Assembly (NCBI RefSeq): GCF_022458985.1
Contig: NC_061782.1
Coordinates: forward strand, 17,129,672-17,193,671
From: Mugil cephalus
Lineage: Eukaryota > Chordata > Actinopteri > Mugiliformes > Mugilidae
DNA length: 64,000 bases
Direction of reading: 5' to 3'
A program made the position numbers and the translations under genes. Under the pieces are notes generated by a model. That model was not told where the DNA came from. It made no database searches and worked only from the letters and a program-made list of their open reading frames with translations. How positions within the stretch are numbered: position 1 is the stretch's first letter; every line of letters starts with the position of its first letter. Below are positions 1 through 10,000 of this stretch, piece after piece.

Positions 1-57
1 TGCAGCTGGTTGAATTCTGTAGCAATTCTCTCCAGGATCTGACCTGCTAACAAGGGA
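1..57 (-). CDS. cog2: cog2 coding exon 6 (cut by the window edge)
   Basis: Starts after the acceptor ATACAG at 57 and encodes PLLAGQILERIATEFNQLQ up to the first base of the window. The phase agrees with exon 5. The nearer AG at about position 43 would drop the conserved residues PLLAG, so it was not chosen. Confidence 0.9.
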
Positions 58-2800
58 CTGTATATGTACAGAGAGACAGAAAGTCATACAGACAGGCATT
101 AAGAAAGAGGGCTGAGTCCCAAGCATTATGCCACAGCAAAGACCAGGCTAAACAAATCAGTATTTCTAATGTACTCTGACCTTTATTTGTGTATTTAATG
201 CTTTACATCAGCACATATTCAGACCACTTGAGTAAAATATTGAAACTCAGCTTTTCTCATATTCTTACAAAACAGCGGTTGGATGATAATGTCAGTTCCC
301 CACCTGCTGATTTCCAAAGAGCTTGATTCCTTAGAGTTTTGTGAGTGAAGGATTTTCTCAATCTTCTCCACTGAGCGTACAACCTGAATCAGCCGCAGTA
401 CGCACACCTGATGAAGGGTGAAAATGAAAAGAAGATTACAATTTTCGGAGACTGTCATATTGCTTGTCTTGTCTTGTTGTCTATTGTCTACATAAAAAAA
501 TGGAAAACTAGTATTGTTATAAACTTATTCAAAAACAGATAAATCATCACGTATAAATGGTCTTAAAATATATTTATTATGTGTACAAAACGTAGTACAG
601 CATCAGATAAGAAGATGAGCTCAACCTTTTTTTTCTGCAGGTCTTCCTGCTTAGACAGCTGGTTGTCTATAGCTTGTATCACTTCGCTCACACAGGACCG
701 CAGGCTCTGCAATAAATTACATCGTAAACGCGCTGTGGCAGAAATAATTTAAAGCTTACAGTATATTTCTTCAGAGCACATACCATAACCTCCTCTCGTA
801 ACTGTCCTAAAGGCACAGAAAGCTGATTCAGGGCTTTGTCCATCCCCACCTGAGAGAAGGGAGCAGATTGTAAAATTAGGAACAGTGACTGCTCACACTA
901 TAAGTGAGAAAATGAACACTTAATCACTTTGCTTAACCTCCACACAGTTATTTACTGCCCTGTAATTACTTTGGGATCCGTGTCTGCCTTTTAAGGACTC
1001 AACACAGCAAAGGTTTGGAATTATCTGCTTAAAATTACAAAAATAACAAACTGATTATCATAATACACTGGCTGGCCAAAACCACGCGCCACCTGGATTT
1101 AACTAAGCAAAGAGGTATGAGCCTCCTATTGGATAATTACTATATGGGTGATTATCTTTCAGCTGGCAACAAGTTATTTAACCCATCCTGATGCAATGAG
1201 CAGCTCCTCATTTCTTAAACAACCATGCGGGAAGACACATCCCATGGTCGTGGAAAAGATGTTAGTCTGTTTGAGAAGAGTCAAATCACTGGCATGCATC
1301 AAGTAAAGAAAGCATCTAAGGAGACTGAAACAAAAACTACTAAAAGTGGGTTAAGAACTGCCTAAAGCATTATTAAAAACTGGAAGGATAGTAGGGAACC
1401 ATTATCTTCAAGTAAGAGCATTCCCGTACGTACAATGTGAAGGGAACTCAAGGGATTAGGACTAAACAGCTGTGTAGCCCTAATAAAACTACTAACCAGT
1501 GAGGCTAACTGGGAAAAATGCTTTAGTTTGTTAGGGAGCATCAAGATTGGGAATGGAAGAAGGTCAGGTGGTCTGATGAGTCCAGATTTACCCTGTCCAA
1601 GAGTGATGGGGCATCAGGGTAAGAAGAGAGGCAGATGAAGTGCGTGGGGTGCGCCCGGGGAGCATATTGGGGGTTAGCTGCTTGCTCAGGGCACTCCCGT
1701 CCTGTCCTTGGCTGTGGTGCCCTGAGCAAGCACCTAACCCCCAATATGCTCCCCGGGCACACCCATCAGAAGGGTTGCAGCCCACTGCTCCAACTGTACA
1801 CATTACTGTGTGTGAACAAATGGATGGGTCAAACAGCAGGACAGAATTTCCCCTCTGGGATCAATATAACATATCAAAAAAAAAAAAAGAAAAAAAAAGT
1901 GATGCCCCATCATGCCTGGTGCCTACTGTACAAGCCTGTGGAGGCAGCTTATCAAAATAATGCCAGAGTGAATGCTGCTGTAATCAAAGCTAAATGCGGT
2001 CCAACCAAATATTGTGCATGACCTTTCTCTTTTGGTGGCAATTGTTTTAGGCCAGGCAGTGTAGTTGCCAAATAATTTTCTATCAATCTTCTTTTGATCT
2101 ATCAAGATATTGGGCATGCTGCATAGACTTATAAACTCATATCTACTAATTATAATGGCTTACAGCTCAATCACTACACCATGTGCAACACTGACTGGGA
2201 CTGGGACACTTCTTCCTAACGTCTCTTATTGGGCATGTGATTTTTAAGTTCAAACATGAACAACTGACCAGGTTGGTCGAGAGGTTAACGAAGTCTGCAT
2301 AGTCCTTATTGATGAGCTCCACCATGGCCGTTTTCAGTAGCTTATAGTAGAGCTCCAGGTCCTCTCTCATCTCCTCCAGCTGGACCTGCTTCCGACACTC
2401 CGCCACAAACTGGTCAACGTCAAAGTCATCCTGCAGACAGAGACAGAGGGTTGTCAGAGATGTACACAGTGACACTGACACATAATCAAGCGGAGGCGCA
2501 GACAGAGAACGTGAAGTTGTAGCCGTGACCAGTTACATTTGCCAGTTGGACACTACCATTAACACACATTAGGTATGTCTGTGAATTGAATAGTACACGC
2601 TTTCTTGTGCTGACTTGATAAAATATGTATTACAGACGTGTGTTTCAAGATAAAGGAGCGTCAACGACTCTCGACATTTAGCTAGCTCAAAGCTAATAAG
2701 TACGGCAAAATTAACTAATGTTAGCTTTTAAACGGATTCTCACCTTCATAAAAACATCCTTGTCGAAACATAGAGAATCCGGCCCCTTTGGTAGATTCAT
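1..2800 (-). CDS. cog2: cog2, conserved oligomeric Golgi complex subunit 2 (5' part, exons 1-6)
   Basis: COG2 is a lobe A subunit of the COG complex, which tethers retrograde vesicles to the Golgi on its cytosolic face and keeps glycosylation enzymes in place. Six exons read on the minus strand join in frame: 2800-2744, 2430-2269, 849-784, 706-626, 407-304 and 57-1, about 175 residues. The protein begins MNLPKGPDSLCFDKD, runs through LELYYKLLKTAMVELINKDY, and then through VEKIEKIL and GQILERIATEFNQLQ. All of these closely match the vertebrate COG2 N-terminus as I remember it. The start at 2800 is the family's conserved start, and every junction uses GT-AG with matching phase. The remaining roughly 560 residues lie left of base 1. 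pgbd5 is divergent on the other side, the same neighbour as in human 1q42. Intron 2 carries a Tc1-like fossil. Confidence 0.96.
304..407 (-). CDS. cog2: cog2 coding exon 5
   Basis: Encodes VCVLRLIQVVRSVEKIEKIL through SSLEIS. The acceptor is ATCAG and the donor GTGGGG. It ends with two bases of a serine codon that are completed by the first base of the next exon. Confidence 0.94.
626..706 (-). CDS. cog2: cog2 coding exon 4
   Basis: Encodes 27 residues, beginning SLRSCVSEVIQAID and ending SKQEDLQKKK. Acceptor TTGCAG and donor GTTGAG, phase 0. It matches the coiled-coil segment of vertebrate COG2. Confidence 0.93.
784..849 (-). CDS. cog2: cog2 coding exon 3
   Basis: Encodes 22 residues, VGMDKALNQLSVPLGQ through LREEVM. 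Acceptor CTCTCAG, donor GTATGT, phase 0 at both ends. The exon is too short to stand out as an open frame by length and was found by similarity. Confidence 0.93.
1643..1901 (+). mobile_element. SINE-like retroposon nested in the Tc1-like fossil
   Basis: This block interrupts the Tc1 sequence exactly after GATGAAGTG (1634-1642). The Tc1 sequence resumes with GATGCCCCATCATGCC at 1901. The repeated AAGTG at 1638-1642 and 1897-1901 is consistent with a short target duplication. The insert ends in an A-rich tail (1876-1898), preceded by CCCTCTGGGATCAATATAAC, which resembles the 3' tails of common teleost retroposons. Its 5' half is a large inverted repeat. The family is not identified. Confidence 0.7.
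1647..1764. repeat. 48-bp inverted repeat (fold-back) inside the nested retroposon
   Basis: Arm 1647-1694 is the reverse complement of arm 1717-1764 at about 46 of 48 positions, with a 22-base loop at 1695-1716. Both arms contain GGGGAGCATATTGGGGGTTA or its complement. Confidence 0.9.
2269..2430 (-). CDS. cog2: cog2 coding exon 2
   Basis: Encodes 54 residues from DDFDVDQFVAECRKQV to ADFVNLSTNL. The acceptor TCTGCAG lies just above 2430 and the donor GTCAGT below 2269, both in phase 0. This is the highly conserved N-terminal COG2 segment. Confidence 0.95.
2744..2800 (-). CDS. cog2: cog2 coding exon 1
   Basis: Encodes the 19-residue N-terminus. The ATG is at 2800-2798, and the exon ends ATG AAG followed by the donor GTGAGA. 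It ends in phase 0 and joins 2430. The 5' UTR start is not visible; transcription probably begins near 2880. Confidence 0.93.
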
Positions 2801-3702
2801 TTTGGACCTCAAAACAAAGGCAGATACAACATTCACAGAAAAGATGACAAGCCTTTAGTTAGCTGTTACAACTCAGCTTCCGCAAACATGGCAAGAGCAC
2901 CACCGAAGAAGAAGAATCACGGTAAAGAGTGGTACTGCGGCGCCCTCTAGAGGATGTGTTGCGCCATGGCTTGAGGCAGTGCACTGTCAATATTAAGATG
3001 CTGTGTAGTATTGTGACTCTCATTTATCCTTAATCAGACTCTTATTTAGAAAAGTCAAAATATGCCCAATGTATTGGGTGTAGTTTTATCAGTGAAGTGC
3101 CGTTTTGCTAGAAAGTAATCTTAAAAATCACAATTGCACATACACATACAATCAATTTGATCCCCTCTCCATGTTCTCCGTGTTCCTTAATAGGTTTTAA
3201 GCATTAGTAATATGTATATTAATCGTCATAATTCAAACTCCAGCAGGTCCCCATCAGCCGCTCCTCTCTTTCAGTTTGGTTTTGATAATTTAATCTCATT
3301 GGATGACTGTGCAGGACTACGCTGTCAGGTGATGCAGAGGCAGCCTCTACTCTCTCTCGTTCTCCCTGTGGAGAAGTCGCTAGTCTCTCAACCCGGATGC
3401 AGTGCCATAACTATTGGTAATTTTGGCCAGTACGCAGCGCTGTGGGCAGAGAAGGGGGGGCGGAAATATTATAGTAGTACCCTTGAAGAGGACTCTCGCC
3501 GGATCCACACGCTCTTCAGCGCATCAGAGCCGGGAGGGCAGGTGGATCGTAATTCATACCCTAAGATAGGGGAGGGTGTTGTCGCCACATTATAAGGCGC
3601 ACACTCCCTGCTCCGGCGAGATCGTGACCACTTGCACGCCGTGGCGAAAGGTTGAGAAAGAGGGAGGAAGAAAGAGGGAGGCGAGCATCACTACAGAGAG
3701 AG
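2801..3702. promoter_or_regulatory. divergent cog2 / pgbd5 intergenic and 5' UTR region
   Basis: This 0.9 kb separates the two divergent start codons and must hold both 5' UTRs. The cog2 side (about 2801-2960) has no clear TATA box. The pgbd5 side becomes GC-rich from about 3400 and includes a TATA-like box at 3591. No CpG counts or binding sites were computed. Whether one shared promoter serves both genes is inference. Confidence 0.6.
3591..3597 (+). promoter_or_regulatory. TATA-like box upstream of pgbd5
   Basis: TATAAGG lies 112 bases before the pgbd5 ATG, in a GC-rich setting, and is placed plausibly for a start site near 3620. It is a single short motif and could be chance. Confidence 0.35.
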
Positions 3703-4090
3703 ATGGCGGAGTGCGGGCGGAAGGCGCTGTCTCTCCTGGAAGCGGCCCGCTCCCGGTACGAGAGCCTGCAGATATCCGACGACGTGTTCGGCGAGTCCGG
3801 AGATGACAGCAGCGACAATCCCTTCTACAGCACCTCCGGAGACTCGGACTCAGACAACTACATAGCCGAGGTGGGCGAGGAGGACCTCCACCAGCAGCAG
3901 CAGCAGCAGCAGCACCATCACCATCACCACCAAAAACGGGGCGACAAGGAGAGTGGGCACAGTGGGGGAGCAGGGGGTGGCACCAGCGCAGCCGGTCCCC
4001 CGGGCTCCCTGTCCCGTAGTCAGGCAGAGGAGGAGGGCTGGACGGAGACTCTGCAGGATGTCACGGTGCCGCCGTACCAAGAGACATATG
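3703..4090 (+). CDS. pgbd5: pgbd5 coding exon 1
   Basis: Starts at ATG 3703 in the context AGAGATGG. An upstream in-frame ATG-like extension from 3652 reads basic low-complexity sequence absent from the family and was rejected. The exon encodes acidic and serine-rich sequence with Q7H6. Donor GTGAGA at 4091; the exon ends one base into a glycine codon. Confidence 0.93.
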
Positions 4091-7000
4091 GTGAGACGCG
4101 ATGCACGCCAATATGAATAAGGTCATTTGTGCAGTGGGGAAGAATGGCCCCTGGCTGGGAAGTGATTGCACAGACACAGACAGAAACAGACCAGGTCCGT
4201 TTTTGTGGCTCCTGATCTGGTGATCAGAAGGCTATTTGTTTTTGCACAGTTTCCTTTAGCTATGTGCATCTTCCTTGCCTGTTGTAAGTGACTGACAGAA
4301 GCGTGGCACTTCATCCTTAATTGCTGTATTAAGTTAATGGGAAACGCTTAGCCTTTGATATTTCGCCCCTTGGTGCTGTGGTTACACATGCTGCCTTGTG
4401 TTGAGAGCAGTGCAGGGAGACATGCTGTTTGGTTTAGAGAAACAGCATGATGTCTCTCCAGGCTGTGCACATGTATACACACATATTAAGGTATATACAT
4501 AGGCCAATGTGCAGGGTGAATGCACAAGGTTGTCCTTTGTCTCCAGGTTAATTTTCAGAACTCGTACCTGTATAAATATGAGACACAAGTTCAGTGTGTC
4601 TGAATACTGTGTGTGCAAGCAGGAGTCGTGACACTCAAGCAGCACCACGTCCTCACACTGCTATGCCTTTGTTCTTCTTCTGCACCATGCTGTCACTACC
4701 CGTCTCCTTAGAAGAGTCCAGTATACATCAGGGAGCTGGGTCTGGACTTATAGTGCAGCGGTTTCCATCAGGCCTCCTTTAGATTTGCTAGAATGCCATC
4801 CTGTATCCGCCGTGACATGTTGCGCTGTTGCAGCTTTGGAACTGAACCAGCATGTGGTGGCAGCAGATATGGCCTGATCTCCAGTCTGCTTGCCTTAGGA
4901 ACACAGTTACAAATAAGCACAATGTTCTACTGCCAGGAAGTCACTGCATAGTAGCTAAAGTGTCCAGAAGGTGTGCAAAGATTGATTTTGCAAACTGTGC
5001 TAATGCTGACAGTAAAATGTTGTTAGCCTAATAGCATTATTGCCTAAGTCATTTTTTGACTTAGTGTTATAATATCAATAAAAAAATATAATGGGCTAAA
5101 TGCTAAAAAATTCAGCTTCTTCTTGTTTTCTAAAACCATTCATTCAAGTATGACTTAGGCAGTTGTGCTATTAGACTAACAATATACTACTTGATAATTA
5201 TAGAACACACATGAGTGTCCAGTAATGAGTAAAAATGCTTTTTTGTGTGTGTCTTCTTTCAGAGCATGTATTTTTCAAATTTACTGGTAGTGGCCACTCT
5301 AATAACACGATTATTAAAGAGGACACACACAAAAAAACAACAACAGCTCTTTTTATTTCTGGGTTAGCTGTTTTTTTCTCCATTCTCTTTCATCCATTTA
5401 ATTTGGTTAATCCTACTTTTTTAAAAATCAGGCCCCGGATATGGAGTCGAGTGTGTTCTAATACCTAAAGTAATCGGAACCAAACTGTGCTGCGTGGTGG
5501 AGACCAGGAGGGTTCTCAAACTTTTTGAAACCAAGGACCCCTTACAAGGGAAAAAACCTTCAAGGACCCCTTCATACTCCTCACGCCAATTAAACGTATG
5601 TTTTGTACCATTTGTTTTAAATTTGTTTTTGTTTTAAAGTAAATGCTAACCTAAAAGACCTGTTTCATAGAAATTAACATCATTTCATTTTACACACAAT
5701 AATTTTGTTCAAATGACATTTTGTCTTTACAACATTTATCATTGTCATGTTATAGATCTTGAAGCTATCAGAAAATGAACAGTATCAAAACTGGCACAGT
5801 CTAAATCAACCAGTTCATTTCAAAACTATTTTAAAGCATACTTAAGTGCTCCAGCTTTAACATAATTTATTGAACCCTATTCAAATTATTGGCAGAAAAC
5901 TGAGCAACATTCCTCACCCTTTCGTGAGGGAATCTTTAGTTTTGTCCTTATGCTCTGGCTACTTTATAATGAGATCTCATTTTAGCTCGGCTGGCTTCAG
6001 GGCTTCATTTGCTACCACCTGAAGGCACCACTTTTTGGTCGTCCCTCGCTGTTCTGTTGATAACTGACGTCGTATTTGATCGGTTTAGCTGGTTTGGGCT
6101 TATTATCACTTGAAATGGACGTACTGAAATATTTGTCCATTGTCGCAAGCAAAAAATGCTGAGCAGCGCAGGAGCTGTGCGGCAAATGCCTCATGAGTAA
6201 AGCGACAGATACAGTAGAGTCACGCGTGAAAGATTTACATAGTGTCACAATCATATCAGACTTTTTATTGACCCAAAGCTAACCTTGGAGGGAGTAATTG
6301 GTTTAACATGTTTGTTTTATTGGCGGAGCAGTCCGCACATGTAATTGTGCACTTTTTTAATGATACGACATACCTTTAAGAATTTATTACAATTATTTTG
6401 GGGACCCCGAAGCTATGGCTCGGGGACCACCAGGGGTCTGGGGACCCCAGTTTGAGAACCGTTGGGTTACAGGATGTTCTGTACTCCCACATCCTGGACA
6501 GTCCTGCTCTGTTTGCCTGCTGCGCCTCTGTTGACTTAGCTCGGGTGGTAGCAGGTGTGTCCGTCTGCTTTGTATAGTGTGGTGTGATTTGCTGAACCGC
6601 ACTTGGCGTCTGTTTGCACGAGCGCAGCCAGCGAGAGCGTGGGCCCTGCCGTCCTGTATCAGGGTTGAGATGATCAAGAGCTTCCGGGATGAGAGCGTAA
6701 TCACACTTCAGACCTCTAGTAGCCAAGAACGCACTCCGATTAAATTTCCCCGACTCCATCCTGAGCATCAGCATATAAACATGAATGTGTCTCCATGGCT
6801 TTTAATGGCACGGAAAGCTACTTAAGCCACTGAGTTGCCCGATGCTAGACTGACAGAGATATTTTTTACCATGTATCATTGTCTATCTATCATCTGTCTT
6901 TTGGTCTCTTGCCTGTCTCCCTGCCCGATAGTCTGTCTGTCACTGTGCTGACACACTGTGGACGTGACAGCTCCACTTCTTTGGACAGTGTGCATAATCA

Positions 7001-10000
7001 TCAGCCACTGCCAGAGAGCATCGAGTCACACAAACTCTCAAAGAAGAATCTGTTTTTTTTTAAAACGTTTGTTTACAGCAGCAGATCCTCATTGTCTGTG
7101 ATGTTTTCCTTTTAAAAGGGCATTTTAAATGTTTTTTCTCACAGGTGCTGTTTAATCTCCCTGCAATGCTCATAGCATAAGAACGACCCAGGATTATGAG
7201 CATGCATCCACATCTTAGATTATATAACCTCCTCATCATCATGGTGTGTGAAGGGATTTGGATATTTATTCACTCACTTTGCTGAGCTTGTCTGACAGAT
7301 TACTGCTTCTCTCCATATGTCAGTTTATGTTTCTGTTTTGTCTGCATGTTGCCTCTTTCCAAGGCCAGACTATATGGAAATAACACGTTTAAACTGATGC
7401 AAAATTGTATCCTCATTTAAGCGTGCTTAAATTGCATTTCAGAGCCGGTTTCTCTAGCTTATGTTCACTGGGTGTTTGACGAGCCAAGGTGCGTGTCTCA
7501 CACTTTTTGCAAAACACATTTGTCCAAAAATTCACACACACAAAAAAGAAGATATTCAACCCAGCATGAGACCTAGATATGTGAAGATAAAAATACAAAA
7601 TAAAATTACGTGACACGGGCAGAAAATACTTGAGAACACTGACAACACATACCATATGGAGTAAAATACTTAGAGAGTTGGTTTAAGTAAATCACAAAAT
7701 AACCTTTCAGGCAGTGTTTTTCAGGCTTTTGAGACAATATTTGCCAATAATTTCCTTAAGTAGTTCACTCGCTTATTATGTCATAAACCATAGATCAGCC
7801 TGATGGCAGGTGTCTTATGGAAAGAATAGTCATAATACTCTAAAACTCTATAATCAGTAACAATACTTATAATGTATTTTACAAGAATATATAAAAATTA
7901 ATTTTGTGATTTCTCCATCATTTAAAACTTGGCATATTGATGTCAGAATATTGCCTCAGAAAACCCTTTCAGTCAAGATAAGCGGAAATCGCACTCATTT
8001 CCACTTGCCTTTAATATCCACTAAAAACTAAGCTTAAAGCATGTTTAGCCTACACTGAGAGTTTGTCGACTGCAAATACACAGTAATCTCTCTCTGGTAA
8101 ATCCGCGGCTATAAAAGCTCTACCAGGCAGATGTTTGCCCCTAGACAATAAAAATACTACGATTGCTGATAATCACAAGGGATTATGTTTGTTCCCGTAT
8201 GTGGGTTGAGGTCGACTTTTGTAATGAGTAATGTGGGAAATTAATGTTTTTGTGGTTCCCTATTTAGAGAAACATAAGCTAATATTAGAGTTATTCTGTA
8301 TATGTTTAATCCAGTTTTGTGATTCAGGGCGGACTGAGTATGAGCTGGCATGACTGTATGAAGAAAAATCTATAAAGGGAGGGTCTATCCATTATCCAGA
8401 AAAATAATGAGTCCTTCCTCAGATTGTGTTTTTGGCTTCTTTCTGAGAGGAGCCTAGGAGAATCAGTCTGAATGTCTGATGGCTTTTTTTTTTTTTGAGG
8501 AGTGGCCTGGAAGAAAGCCTGTTTTTTATATTCAGCCTTCAAGCCTAATGGGATGCAAATGAAGGAATTTTGAGCTGTGCCCCGGTTGCTTCTGCTGTCT
8601 TGTCTGCTAGAATCAACTGTGTGGGCTTGCTTGTACTCCACTCTGTGTTTTTTCCGCTTGTCATCCTCCCCACTTGAACAGCGTACCATTAAGGGTAACG
8701 TCACGAACATGTTATCTTAAACCGAACATTGAAAGACTCAAGCAAAAGTCCTTCATTATTTTGGTTGGCAGCTGCAGCCGCTCCAGAGGACAACTAGATA
8801 AAAGAGAGAGTGAAAACCTTGTTCTGAGCTGTTCTGCGATAATGGGATCGTGCTGTTTAATTGAGCCTGAAGTTGTTCTGCTCAACGTCCAAATTCCCTC
8901 TCGCGGATCCAACAACCTTGGAGAAAACCTCCAATTTACAGAGCAAATACAACCCAATCATTGCACTGTGTATTGACTGTGTGGATTCAATGCAACAGCT
9001 AATAGCGCGCAAATAGTGAGCTTTTAAATGGGAGGCAAATGTCACCCTCCCCTCAACCAGTGAGGGAAAATACTGTTAAGAGAAGCCACAGAGGTTTTAA
9101 CTCCAAGCATAACATCCTCTGCTCTCAACTGTTTAAGCTAATTGTTTAAACAGCTCATTCATTTATTTAACAATCAAAATGATTACCCATCACTTTAATC
9201 TCACAATTTTACACATTATTTCAAGAATTTTTTTTCATCCATTACGAGCTATATGCTAACTATGTTTATCCATTAATTTACGATAAGTACTTTTACTTTT
9301 TACCCGTTACTTTAAGCTAACAACTTAACTGTTCCGCCACTACTTCAAACTTTTCCTGTCTTTTAAAATAACCTTTTCAACCATTTGTCAATAAAACTAA
9401 TCATATCAACAGTGTATAGCTTTTAAGCTAACGGTTACTGTTTAATACCTTTAGATATGCATTGTAACTATTTATCGATGCTCTTAGCTATTTCAAAACC
9501 CCATTGTGGTAACTATTTGAAGTGGCTTAAGCTAACTGTGTTCATTCATTACGTTTAGATTGTTGTTTTACCTCCAATATGTTAAGCTAACTTTTAACTG
9601 GTCAGTCATTACTTTCAACATTTCCTTTATTTTAAGCTAAATATTTAAATTAGTTGTCAATAATCCACCACACTACACTTTAAATAATTAATTGCTTTAA
9701 CTACTGTACATTACTGTTTATCCATTAGTTTTATCCATTTATCCATTTCAAATGTCTTTCCATTAAGCTAACTGAACTGTTCATTACTTTAAGCTAACTA
9801 TGTTACTGTTTATTCATTTCTTTTAAATTAGTATTTTGGCTCATCAATAAATTTATGCTAACTAATGTGTTGATTAATCAAACAGTTTGAACTGTTCATT
9901 AACCTATACTATCTACAGTATATTGCTTTTTTATCTATTTTTTAGGGATAAATGTAGTTTCACCATTTATCCGTTACACTGTTTTGCCAGATTTTTTTTT

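Larger units (their letters stand above)
1064..2063 (+). mobile_element. Tc1/mariner-like element, internally deleted fossil
   Basis: The ends are inverted repeats: CACTGGCTGGCCAAAAC from 1066 and its near complement ending at 2061. Each end is flanked by TA (1064-1065 and 2062-2063), the target duplication of Tc1/mariner elements. The interior resembles a teleost Tc1-like element I recognise, including the transposase 5' region near 1205-1400 and its 3' end near 1970-2010. Large parts of the transposase are missing and no full frame remains. A retroposon interrupts the element at 1643-1901. It lies in intron 2 of cog2 (850-2268) and cannot be active. Confidence 0.85.

Noticed and set aside
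1635..2021. 128-codon plus-strand frame over the nested retroposon
   Set aside because: Spans a retroposon insertion and poly-A tract inside a Tc1 fossil; not a gene.
3505..3540. Possible REST/RE1 site (TTCAGCGCATCAGAGC) before pgbd5
   Set aside because: Only the first half matches the RE1 consensus; the GGACAGC half is absent.
6376..6774. 132-codon minus-strand frame overlapping the hAT-like right end
   Set aside because: Crosses the transposon boundary and has no domain; random.
8324..8710. 129-codon minus-strand frame in pgbd5 intron 1
   Set aside because: No domain, low-complexity lysine run, no splice context; expected by chance in this length of sequence.
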